Shown here: positions 1 through 6,866 of the stretch, in pieces
Numbering within the stretch: the first letter of the stretch is position 1
Layout: each line of letters starts with the position of its first letter
DNA from: Solirubrobacteraceae bacterium
GTDB taxonomy: Bacteria > Actinomycetota > Thermoleophilia > Solirubrobacterales > Solirubrobacteraceae
Direction of reading: 5' to 3'
Length of the DNA stretch: 9,601 nt
Assembly (NCBI GenBank): GCA_030043235.1
Contig: JASHYF010000321.1
Coordinates: 1-9,601, forward strand
Made by a program: the position numbers and the translations under genes
Notes under the pieces: generated by a model
What the model was told of the DNA's origin: nothing
Databases searched by the model: none
Seen by the model: only the letters and a program-made list of their open reading frames with translations

Positions 1-955
1 GCGGTCGGGTTCGAGTCTTGACCAGAGAAACGATGTAGCAGGGGCGGACATTCCTGAATTTTTGTCCGCTGGGGAGGATTCGCTCAAGGCCCGTGCGATC
101 GTCTACACGGATGTTCGCGGACCATCCCGCCTTGATCGCCAGTACCTGTAGTTCGTCTGCCATCTGCAAGGAGGACGTGTAGATGACACTGTGGCGGCCG
201 TCGCGACGACGACTACCGTCGCCGTCGGCATATGCCTCCAGGAATATACGCAGAATCGACGGCCCCCATTGGTGCACGTACTCGGGGATGCACTTCCGGT
301 GAGAACGGCGACCGCATGCTTCAAGCGAATCCCTAAGGGCGACCTTGTGCGTTCGCACGACGCCGAGTCCTGTAGCGGGTGTGTAGGGACGAAGTCCCAT
401 GGAGCGAATGTTGTTCGCGATCTCGTCGAGCATCGGGCCGCGGTTTTGCGCGATGCAGATTTGATGCCCGTTCAGGCTTCCCTCTGCCAGCCAGTGACCC
501 AAAAAGCGAGCGAACTCCTTCAGCGGAAAGGCCGAGCCCACGTAATGCCGTATGCGCTGACCGCCATCCGCTGATCGCCAAGTACGCTTAGTCCCCGGAA
601 TCTCGACTACGCCAGATTCTTGTCCCTGCCATCTCGCCGTCTTCTGATAAGCGACACGTTTGCCGAGGATGTCCTTTGCGTGGCGCACGCGATAGGGCTC
701 TTCACCTCGCTTGTTCGCCTGCGTGTCGTAAGCCTTGACCCACATTCGATGCTCCGGGGTCACCAGTAGATCGACCTGCTCTGACCGCACTCGGTACATG
801 GGGCCGTCATAGTCGCCTGCGAAGTGCTCTGTCGCATGCTGGTACTCAAGGCAGTCGGTAGTGGGATTGACAGTCGCGAACGTCTCCGATCCATCGACGT
901 CGGGCCAACGCTTCCAGCCGTCGCTCGTAAGAACCTCGGTGTCCGCGTCGTAGCA
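1..955 (-). other. Intein with LAGLIDADG homing endonuclease inside thyX (partial)
   Basis: The intein begins at Cys111 of the precursor (TGC at 955-953). Splicing block A is CYDADTEVLTSDGWK (111-125). Block B is MYRVRSEQVDLLVTPEHRMW (163-182), with the TxxH signature as TPEH. Two LAGLIDADG dodecapeptides follow: FARFLGHWLAEGSL (about 258-271) and LRIFLEAYADGDGS (about 345-358), each keeping the acidic residue expected for the endonuclease (E268 and D354 or D356). No stop or frameshift occurs across 318 visible residues, so both activities look intact as far as can be seen. C-terminal blocks F and G, with the final His-Asn, lie off the left edge. The expected +1 extein residue is Thr, a valid splicing nucleophile. 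Inteins excise themselves from the precursor protein; the endonuclease copies the element into intein-less alleles. Base composition is visibly less GC-rich than the neighbouring genes. Confidence 0.92.
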
Positions 956-1285
956 AAAGACCCTGGACACGTTGCGGAGCGCGAAGGAGTAGTTCGCGTG
1001 CTCGAGCACGCTGCCGTGGCCCGAGCGGAGGATGTTGGCGAAGTACTCGCGCTGGTCCGTGCGGACCTTCGTCACGTTCGGGTTGGGCCCCGGCTCCCAG
1101 CTCCGGTAGCAGGCGCGTCCTCCGAACTCCACGAGCAGCTCGCCTGGGTTGGGGCTGCCATCGTCGTCCTCGAGCCGGCGGTGCAACCACGACTCGCCGC
1201 CGACGTCGGCGAGGTAGCCGCGCATGCCCTCCAGGTCGACCGACGGTCGCGCCACGAGGAAGACCGAGGGGTGCGTCTCGTGCAT
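1..1285 (-). CDS. thyX: ThyX, flavin-dependent thymidylate synthase, N-terminal part interrupted by an intein (3' end off window)
   Basis: Translating the minus strand from the ATG at 1285 gives 428 codons without a stop to the left edge. Residues 1-110 are a ThyX N-terminus: EFGGRACYRSWEP (about 53-65), KVRTDQREYFANILRSGHGS (73-92), then VLEHANYSFALRNVSRVF (93-110). ThyX uses FAD and NADPH to methylate dUMP to dTMP with methylenetetrahydrofolate. A normal ThyX would continue from SRVF with T-H-E-L-V-R-H-R; here Cys111 begins an intein, described separately. The start was chosen because MHETHPSVFLVARPS reads as a natural N-terminus and a TACCAT box lies 10 bases upstream; no strong ribosome binding site is visible. 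The gene is divergent from the ABC operon. The rest of the intein and the C-terminal extein, with the RHR motif, are not in the window, so splicing and activity cannot be confirmed. The ThyX identity is secure from the N-extein alone. Confidence 0.93.
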   Translation of the reverse strand, partial: MHETHPSVFLVARPSVDLEGMRGYLADVGGESWLHRRLEDDDGSPNPGELLVEFGGRACYRSWEPGPNPNVTKVRTDQREYFANILRSGHGSVLEHANYSFALRNVSRVFCYDADTEVLTSDGWKRWPDVDGSETFATVNPTTDCLEYQHATEHFAGDYDGPMYRVRSEQVDLLVTPEHRMWVKAYDTQANKRGEEPYRVRHAKDILGKRVAYQKTARWQGQESGVVEIPGTKRTWRSADGGQRIRHYVGSAFPLKEFARFLGHWLAEGSLNGHQICIAQNRGPMLDEIANNIRSMGLRPYTPATGLGVVRTHKVALRDSLEACGRRSHRKCIPEYVHQWGPSILRIFLEAYADGDGSRRRDGRHSVIYTSSLQMADELQVLAIKAGWSANIRVDDRTGLERILPSGQKFRNVRPCYIVSLVKTRTRP

Positions 1286-1295
1286 GGGGCGGACG

Positions 1296-1301
1296 ATGGT
1301 A
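1296..1301 (-). promoter_or_regulatory. Candidate -10 box of thyX
   Basis: The minus strand reads TACCAT, a TANNNT -10 element, followed by 10 bases and the thyX ATG at 1285. Transcription would start only a few bases before the ATG, giving a nearly leaderless mRNA. No convincing -35 hexamer is visible. It shares the 73-bp intergenic region with the opposing ABC promoter. Confidence 0.45.
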
Positions 1302-1344
1302 GGGCGTGCCGCGGACGTTTGCAGCGGGCTTTCGAGCGGCCGCG

Positions 1345-1350
1345 TACACT
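1345..1350 (+). promoter_or_regulatory. Candidate -10 box of the ABC operon (leaderless start)
   Basis: TACACT fits TANNNT and is followed by eight bases and a GTG at 1359, so a transcript would start at or next to the start codon. This spacing decides the start of the ATPase gene. The GGGAG that touches the GTG is too close to serve as a ribosome binding site. The -35 region is not recognisable. Confidence 0.5.
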
Positions 1351-1358
1351 GGCCGGGA

Positions 1359-2192
1359 GTGACGGGCGCAGGCGAGGAGAACGGACCCCCCGCCGCCGAA
1401 CGCGGGCCGTCCACCGACGCGCTTGGCGCGGCGGCGCCCGGAGCCGCAACCGCCGCCGAGGGCAGCGACCAGCCGATCGTGAGTGCGCGCGACCTGCGCC
1501 GCCGCTTCGGGGAAGGCGAGGCGGCGGTGGACGCGCTGGCGGGCGTCACCGTCGCATTCCCGCAGGGCCGCTTCGCCGCGATCATGGGGCCGTCCGGGTC
1601 GGGCAAGTCGACGCTCATGCACCTGCTGGCGGGGCTCGACCGCCCGACGTCGGGCACGGTGACGCTGGCGGGCCAGGAGCTCACGAAGCTCGACGACCGT
1701 GCGCTCACGCAACTGCGCCGCGACCGCGTGGGCTTCATCTTCCAGACGTTCAACCTGCTGCCCGTGCTGAACGCTGAGGAGAACATCCTGCTGCCGCTGT
1801 CGATCGCCGGGCGCGACGTCGACCGCGCGTGGTTCGAGCAGCTCGTGGACACGGTGGGCATTCGCGACCGCCTTAGCCACCGCCCCGCCGAGCTCTCCGG
1901 CGGCCAGCAGCAGCGCGTGGCGGTGGCGCGCGCGCTGATCTCCCGCCCGGCGGTCGTGTTCGCCGACGAGCCGTCCGGCAACCTCGACTCGAAGTCCTCG
2001 GATGACGTGCTCTTGCTGCTGCGCCACGCCGTGGACGACTTCTCCCAGACCGTGGTGATGGTCACCCACGACGCGCACGCCGCCTCGTTCGCAGACCGGC
2101 TGCTGCTGCTGGCGGACGGGCGCATCGTCCACGACGGGGAGGGTCCACGAAACGCCGAGCAGGCGCTCGACTTGATGAAGGCGATCGGCTGA
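1359..2192 (+). CDS. ABC transporter ATP-binding protein, LolD/MacB type
   Basis: The predicted protein has 277 residues and all motifs of an ABC ATPase: Walker A GPSGSGKST (77-85), Q-loop Gln at about 129 in FIFQTFNLLP, signature LSGGQ (179-183), Walker B VVFADEP (199-205) and H-loop His at about 237 in VTHD. The wording around these motifs (MGPSGSGKSTLMHLLAGLD; DEPSGNLDSKSS) is that of the MacB/LolD/FtsE branch, whose partners are FtsX-domain permeases. It should hydrolyse ATP on the cytoplasmic face to drive the permease encoded next. The first 40 or so residues are Ala/Gly/Glu-rich and probably disordered. The GTG at 1359 was chosen for its leaderless promoter; an in-frame GTG at 1479, just before the conserved core, is an alternative. 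The frame stays open upstream to 1224, but that part overlaps thyX antisense and is unlikely to be coding. The substrate cannot be inferred. Confidence 0.93.
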   Translation: MTGAGEENGPPAAERGPSTDALGAAAPGAATAAEGSDQPIVSARDLRRRFGEGEAAVDALAGVTVAFPQGRFAAIMGPSGSGKSTLMHLLAGLDRPTSGTVTLAGQELTKLDDRALTQLRRDRVGFIFQTFNLLPVLNAEENILLPLSIAGRDVDRAWFEQLVDTVGIRDRLSHRPAELSGGQQQRVAVARALISRPAVVFADEPSGNLDSKSSDDVLLLLRHAVDDFSQTVVMVTHDAHAASFADRLLLLADGRIVHDGEGPRNAEQALDLMKAIG

Positions 2193-4801
2193 TGGGCAAG
2201 CTCGTCCTGCGCGGCTTCGCCCAGCGCAAGGTGCGGGTGGCGCTGACCGGCATCGCGATCGCGCTCGGCGTGGCGCTGATGGCGGGCACGTACATCCTCA
2301 CCGACACGATCAACAACGCGTTCGCTGAAGTCTTCGGCAACGCCTACGAGAACAAGGCGGTGGTCGTCACCCAAAAGGAAACGCTCGGACGCGGAACCGC
2401 CTCGGAAGTCTCGCCGCTGAACGAAGCGACGCTCGCCCGCGTGCGCCGGGTACCCGGCGTGGCGGCGGCCTCCGGCGGCGTCTCGAGCAACGCGTCGCTC
2501 CTGACGACGAGCGGCAAACGGCTGACGACCGGCCAGGCGCCGGGGCTCGTCAACGCCGAGCAGCCGCCGCGCTTCGAGGCGTTCACGGCCGCCGAGGGCC
2601 ACCTGCCGAGCGCGAACGACCAGGTGGCGATCGACCAGGCGACGGCCAAGCGCGACCACCTGAAGCTCGGCCAGCGGATCGTGATAGCGGGCAAAGCCCC
2701 GGCGCGCACGTACACGCTCGTCGGCATCGACAAGTTCGCGGGCAGCGAATCGTTTGGCGGCGCGAGCGTCGCGCTGCTGGTCCCCGGGGAAGCCCAGTAC
2801 GTGGCCGGCGAACCGGGCGAATACGACAGCATCTACGTAGCCGCGAATCCTGGCGTCTCACCGCAGCAGCTGGCCTCGAGCGTGCGCGCGGCGCTGCCCT
2901 CGACGCTGACGGTGCGCACGGGCGCCCAGGAAGCCGCCAACCAGACCTCCGAACTGGAAGAAAAGCTCGGCTTCCTGCGCACGTTCCTGCTGGTGTTCGC
3001 CTACGTGGCGCTGTTCGTCGGCGCGTTCATCATCTTCAACACCTTCTCCATCACCGTCGCGCAGCGCACGCGCGAGTTCGGCCTGCTGCGCACGCTCGGC
3101 TGCTCGCGCGGCCAGATCATGCGCTCGGTCGTCGAGGAAGGCCTGCTGCTGGGCACGGGCGGGGCGGTCGCCGGCCTGTTCGCTGGCATCGGCCTCGCGC
3201 CCGCGCTCGACGGGCTGTTCAAGGTCCTCGGCGCCGACCTGCCGGACAACGGCACGGTGCTCGAGACGCGCACCGTGGTCGTCTCGCTGGCCGCCGGCAT
3301 CCTCGTCACCGTGCTCGCCGGCTTCTTCCCGGCGCTGCGCGCGACGCGCGTGCCGCCGGTCGCGGCGATGCGCGAGGGCGTGGCGATCCCGCCGCCGCCG
3401 CTGCCCACCCGGCGAACGCTGATCGTGCGCTTCGTGCTCGGGCTGGTCGTCATCCTCGCCCTGGGCCGGATCGTGGGCCAGGGCGTGGGCGCCGTGCTCG
3501 TGGTCCTGTGGGTCGCGCGCGCGATCAGGCTGGGGGTGCGCCTGCGCCGTGAGGGCGAGCGTCCGCCCCGCCACTACCGGGTGATCCCCGCGCTCGGGCG
3601 CACGATCGGGCTGATGGTCAGCTGGCGCGGCGTCACCGGGCGCCTCGCGCGCGAGAACTCGGTGCGCCAGCCCGGCCGCACGCTCGTGACGGCGCTCGCG
3701 CTGACCGTCGGGCTGGGCCTGGTGGCGTTCATCTCGGTGCTCGCCGCCGGCACCAAGGCGACGATCGACCAGGCGGTCAGCCGCTCCTTCGCGGGCAGCC
3801 TGATCATCGACAACACGCAGAGCAACGGAGAAGGCGGCATACCCGCGGCGCTCGCGCCGGCGGTCCGGCGCGTCCCCGGCGTGGGCGCCGTGACGGCGGT
3901 CGCCTTCACGCAGGGCAGGGTGCGCGACCTCGCCAAGCCGGGCGCGCCGGTGATCGACGAAAAGAGCCGCGTGACCGCGCTCGAACCGAAGTCGCTTGTG
4001 AAGATGTACAAGGTCGAATGGGAACGCGGCTCGCGGGCCACGCTCGAATCGCTCGGGCCCGAAGGCACCGTGATCTCGAAGAAGTTCGCGAGCGCGCACC
4101 ACGTGGAAGTGGGGCAGCGCCTGTCGGTGCTGACGCCCTCCAGCCACCAGGTGACGCTGAGGGTGGTGGGCATCGTCAAAGAAGAAGTGCTCGGTCTGAT
4201 GTCCAACGTCACGATCCTGCGCTCGCTCGCGCGCGCCGCGTTCGGGCAGCGCCAGGACGGCGTGGACTTCGTCACCTACGCTCCCGGGGCGAACACCGCG
4301 GAAGCGCGCCGCGGCATCGATGCGCTGCTGCGCCGCGATTTCCCCCAGGCGCACTCGCAGACCGCCGCCGAATACACCAAAGAACAGAGCGGCAAAGTCA
4401 ACACGCTGCTGGTGCTCGTGTACGTGCTGCTCGCGCTGTCGGTGATCGTGTCGTTGTTCGGGATCGTCAACACGCTGGTCCTCTCGATCTACGAGCGCAC
4501 CCACGAGCTCGGCATGATGCGCGCGATCGGCGCCTCGCGCCGCCAGATCCGTCAGATGATCCGCTACGAGTCGCTGATCACCGGCCTGATCGGTGGCGTG
4601 CTCGGCCTCGTGATCGGCGTCCTCGGGGCGGTGCTCGTGACGACGCTGCTGCTCGCGGGATCGGGCTATGTGCTCTCGATCCCGGTCGGCACGCTGATCC
4701 TGCTGCTGATCGCCGCGGCGGTCGTGGGCCTGCTCGCCGCGCAGCTGCCCGCGCGCCGCGCCGCCAAGCTCGACGTGCTCGGCGCGCTGGCGAGCGAGTG
4801 A
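2192..4801 (+). CDS. Two-module FtsX-type ABC transporter permease
   Basis: The 869-residue membrane protein has two MacB-like modules. Module one has a membrane segment at about 17-39, a large extracytoplasmic domain (about 40-260), then three segments (about 263-287, 312-336, 362-384) with the FtsX motif AQRTREFGLLRTLGCSRGQI (290-309). Hydrophobic stretches at about 410-441 join the modules. Module two has a segment at 497-519, an outer domain (about 520-735) and three final segments (about 737-765, 796-822, 828-852), with the matching motif YERTHELGMMRAIGASRRQI (767-786). This duplicated layout is known in actinobacterial ABC export systems and in lipoprotein or lipid transporters; one polypeptide could supply both permease halves. 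The ATG overlaps the ATPase stop by one base (TGATG), indicating translational coupling and a shared complex. These systems either move a substrate out of the membrane or act mechanically; which applies here is unknown. The start is fixed by the overlap and the N-terminal anchor. Confidence 0.93.
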   Translation: MGKLVLRGFAQRKVRVALTGIAIALGVALMAGTYILTDTINNAFAEVFGNAYENKAVVVTQKETLGRGTASEVSPLNEATLARVRRVPGVAAASGGVSSNASLLTTSGKRLTTGQAPGLVNAEQPPRFEAFTAAEGHLPSANDQVAIDQATAKRDHLKLGQRIVIAGKAPARTYTLVGIDKFAGSESFGGASVALLVPGEAQYVAGEPGEYDSIYVAANPGVSPQQLASSVRAALPSTLTVRTGAQEAANQTSELEEKLGFLRTFLLVFAYVALFVGAFIIFNTFSITVAQRTREFGLLRTLGCSRGQIMRSVVEEGLLLGTGGAVAGLFAGIGLAPALDGLFKVLGADLPDNGTVLETRTVVVSLAAGILVTVLAGFFPALRATRVPPVAAMREGVAIPPPPLPTRRTLIVRFVLGLVVILALGRIVGQGVGAVLVVLWVARAIRLGVRLRREGERPPRHYRVIPALGRTIGLMVSWRGVTGRLARENSVRQPGRTLVTALALTVGLGLVAFISVLAAGTKATIDQAVSRSFAGSLIIDNTQSNGEGGIPAALAPAVRRVPGVGAVTAVAFTQGRVRDLAKPGAPVIDEKSRVTALEPKSLVKMYKVEWERGSRATLESLGPEGTVISKKFASAHHVEVGQRLSVLTPSSHQVTLRVVGIVKEEVLGLMSNVTILRSLARAAFGQRQDGVDFVTYAPGANTAEARRGIDALLRRDFPQAHSQTAAEYTKEQSGKVNTLLVLVYVLLALSVIVSLFGIVNTLVLSIYERTHELGMMRAIGASRRQIRQMIRYESLITGLIGGVLGLVIGVLGAVLVTTLLLAGSGYVLSIPVGTLILLLIAAAVVGLLAAQLPARRAAKLDVLGALASE

Positions 4802-4860
4802 CCGGGCGCGGAGCCCCCGCCAGCGAGTGACCCGTGCTCGGCGCGCTGGCGAGCGAGTGA
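4774..4860 (+). repeat. 28-bp direct repeat copying the 3' end of the permease gene
   Basis: Bases 4774-4801, which encode the last residues of the permease (VLGALASE) and its stop codon, recur exactly at 4833-4860, 59 bases downstream. Between them, 4802-4830 ends in the same GCGAGTGA, so that octamer recurs at intervals of 29 and 30 bases and the block looks like a degenerate tandem array with a period of about 30. The second copy is outside any gene and out of frame with the first. Confidence 0.9.
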
Positions 4861-4883
4861 TCCGAGCGAGAAGCCTCGGCGGC

Positions 4884-4889
4884 TAAGCT
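4884..4889 (+). promoter_or_regulatory. Candidate -10 box of the peptidase gene (leaderless start)
   Basis: TAAGCT fits TANNNT and is followed by nine bases and the ATG at 4899, which again predicts a leaderless transcript. There is no purine-rich ribosome binding site in between. The 97-bp gap to the permease and this box suggest that the peptidase is transcribed separately. Confidence 0.45.
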
Positions 4890-4898
4890 GCGAGCTTC

Positions 4899-6824
4899 AT
4901 GGCCGCCGCAGCCCCAGCCCAGCCGACGGACCCCGAGCTCGAGGCCACGGCCTGGGACCTCGAGCCGCTCGTCGACGGCGAGGGGCAGGAGGGCGTGGAG
5001 CGCCGCTTGAGCGACGCGCTCGCGCGCTCGCAGGCGTTCGCCGCGCGCCACGCCGGCAAGCTCGGCGAGCTCGACAGCATGGGCCTACGCGAGGCAATGG
5101 AAGAGCTTGCGGTGATCCACGAGCTCGCCTCGCGCGCCGGCTACTACGCGGCGCTGCGCTTCTCCACGGACACCGCCGATCCCGCCAACGGCGCGCTGCT
5201 GCAGAAGGTGCAGGAGCAGGAGACCCGCATCCAGACGACGCTGACGTTCTTCGAGCTGGAGTGGGCGGCGCTCGACGATGCGCGCGTGGAGGAGCTGCTC
5301 GCCGGCGAGGGCCTCGCGTTCTGCGCGCACCACCTGCGCAACGTGCGCCGCTACCGCGAGCACCTGCTGAGCGAGCCCGAGGAGAAGATCCTCACCGAGA
5401 AGGCGCTCACCGGAGCGAACGCGTGGACGCGCCTGTTCGAGGAGCTGACCTCGGCGATCGAGGTTGTGCTCCCGGGTGCGGGTGGATCGCCGGCGGGTGC
5501 AGGCGGATCGCCCACGGGCGCAGCCCGCGCCGCGGGCAGCGGAGAAGACGGCGCCGCAGGGAGCGGAGAGAACGGCCGCGAGGACACGGGCGAGAAGGTC
5601 GCGCTCGACGTCGCGCTGAGCCGCCTGGCCCTCGCCGACCGCGAAGTGCGACGTACGACCGCCGAGGCGGTCACCGCCGCGCTCGCGCCCGGCCTGCGCA
5701 CGCGCGCGTTCCTGTTCAACACGCTGCTCGCGGACAAGGCCACCGACGACCGGCTGCGCAGCTATCCACACTGGCTGGCCGCGCGCAACCTGGCCAACGA
5801 GGCAAGCGACGAGTCTGTGCGGGCGCTGATCGAGGCGGTGCGCGCGCGCTATGAGATCCCCCGGCGCTGGTATCGGTTGAAGGCGAAGCTGCTGGGGGTC
5901 GAGCGGCTGGCCGACTACGATCGCATGGCGGCGGTCACCGAGGACGAGGTCGGCTTCTCCTTCGCGCAGGCGCGCGAGATCGTGCTCGACTGCTACTCCT
6001 CGTTCTCCCCCGAGCTGGGCGCGCTCGCCAAGCGCTTCTTCGACGAGCGGCGCATCGACGCGCCCGTGCGCCCGGGCAAGCGCGGAGGCGCCTTCTGCGC
6101 GGCCGCCGTGCCGTCTGTGTTCCCGTACGTGCTGCTCAACTACACCGCGCGCCGGCGCGACGTGCTCACGCTCGCGCACGAGCTCGGCCACGGCGTGCAC
6201 TTCGCGCTCGCCGCGCCACAGGGAATCTTCCAGCAGAGCACGCCGCTCACGCTCGCCGAGACCGCCTCCGTGTTCGGCGAGACGATCGTGTTCGGACGCC
6301 TGCTGGAGGAGGACACCGCGCCGGCCTCGCGCCTCGCGCTGCTCGCGGAGAACCTCGAGGACACGATCGCCACCGTCTTTCGCCAGATCGCGATGAACCG
6401 CTTCGAGGAGCTCGTGCACACGAACCGGCGCGAGCAGGGAGAGCTGTCGGTGGAGCGCTTCGGGGAGCTGTGGGCGGAGAGCCAGTCGGAGATGTTCGGC
6501 GACTCGGTCGAGCTCACCGACGGCTACCGCACGTGGTGGTCCTACATTCCCCACTTCATCGGCAGCCCCGGCTACGTGTACGCGTACGCCTACGGCCAGC
6601 TGCTCGCGCTGTCGGTGTACGAGCGCTACGAGCAGACCGGGCCCGAGCTCGTGCCGCGGTACCTGGAGATGCTCGCGGCGGGGGGGTCGAAGAGCCCCGA
6701 GGAGGTCGGGGCGATCGTCGGCGTGGATCTCGCCGATCCCGAGTTCTGGACGGCCGGGCTGGACCTGGTCGAGCGCCAGCTTCAGCAAGCCGAAGCGGCC
6801 GCGCAGGGATCGGGGCGGTTGTAG
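4899..6824 (+). CDS. pepF: M3-family oligoendopeptidase F-like zinc metallopeptidase
   Basis: The 641-residue protein has the M3 active site LTLAHELGHGVHFALA, with zinc ligands H427 and H431, catalytic E428, and the third ligand E454 in the PepF-type block LTLAETASVFGE (450-461). Downstream, the Tyr-rich IGSPGYVYAYAYGQLLALSVY region (about 554-574) matches the substrate-binding loop of the family. The N-terminal half is helical (LEPLVDG, GYYAALRFSTDT), as in PepF proteins, and the length is close to the usual 600 or so. Such enzymes cleave short peptides in the cytoplasm; no signal peptide or membrane segment is seen. Residues 193-232 are a Gly/Ser/Glu-rich stretch lying between IEVVL and EKVALDVALSRL, which are normally close together; it looks like a flexible insertion in a surface loop. 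The ATG at 4899 is supported by the -10 box at 4884. No functional link to the upstream ABC genes is evident. Confidence 0.94.
   Translation: MAAAAPAQPTDPELEATAWDLEPLVDGEGQEGVERRLSDALARSQAFAARHAGKLGELDSMGLREAMEELAVIHELASRAGYYAALRFSTDTADPANGALLQKVQEQETRIQTTLTFFELEWAALDDARVEELLAGEGLAFCAHHLRNVRRYREHLLSEPEEKILTEKALTGANAWTRLFEELTSAIEVVLPGAGGSPAGAGGSPTGAARAAGSGEDGAAGSGENGREDTGEKVALDVALSRLALADREVRRTTAEAVTAALAPGLRTRAFLFNTLLADKATDDRLRSYPHWLAARNLANEASDESVRALIEAVRARYEIPRRWYRLKAKLLGVERLADYDRMAAVTEDEVGFSFAQAREIVLDCYSSFSPELGALAKRFFDERRIDAPVRPGKRGGAFCAAAVPSVFPYVLLNYTARRRDVLTLAHELGHGVHFALAAPQGIFQQSTPLTLAETASVFGETIVFGRLLEEDTAPASRLALLAENLEDTIATVFRQIAMNRFEELVHTNRREQGELSVERFGELWAESQSEMFGDSVELTDGYRTWWSYIPHFIGSPGYVYAYAYGQLLALSVYERYEQTGPELVPRYLEMLAAGGSKSPEEVGAIVGVDLADPEFWTAGLDLVERQLQQAEAAAQGSGRL
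5475..5516 (+). repeat. Two 21-bp repeats coding GAGGSPA/GAGGSPT in the peptidase
   Basis: Bases 5475-5495 and 5496-5516 encode GAGGSPA and GAGGSPT (residues 193-206). They are followed by a second pair of similar units, GSGEDGAA and GSGENGRE (about 213-228). The pattern suggests expansion by in-frame tandem duplication inside a loop. Confidence 0.75.
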
Positions 6825-6861
6825 CTCGCGCCGCGAGCGATCGCGATGCCCAGTCGGGGCA
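6824..6861 (+). terminator. Two small hairpins between convergent genes
   Basis: GCTCGC (6824-6829) pairs with GCGAGC (6833-6838) around a three-base loop. TGCCC (6847-6851) pairs with GGGCA (6857-6861) around a five-base loop. They fill the 42-bp gap between the convergent peptidase and membrane-protein genes and could end transcription from both sides. Neither is followed by a T tract, so they are not classical intrinsic terminators. Confidence 0.35.
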
Positions 6862-6866
6862 CGACG

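Noticed and set aside
191..574. Plus-strand 127-codon frame at the left
   Set aside because: It lies antisense to the intein, whose blocks are unambiguous; the peptide has no recognisable features.
846..2132. Long minus-strand open frame across the ABC ATPase and into thyX
   Set aside because: Its translation is Arg/Gln/His-rich low-complexity sequence typical of the antisense of GC-rich genes; the ATPase motifs on the plus strand and ThyX in another minus-strand frame explain the region.
2858..4504. 548-codon minus-strand frame opposite the permease
   Set aside because: It is an antisense shadow full of Asp/His/Arg/Gln without any domain; the plus-strand permease has clear FtsX motifs and membrane segments.
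5085..6788. 567-codon minus-strand frame opposite the peptidase
   Set aside because: Same antisense artefact; the plus-strand HELGH metallopeptidase is certain.
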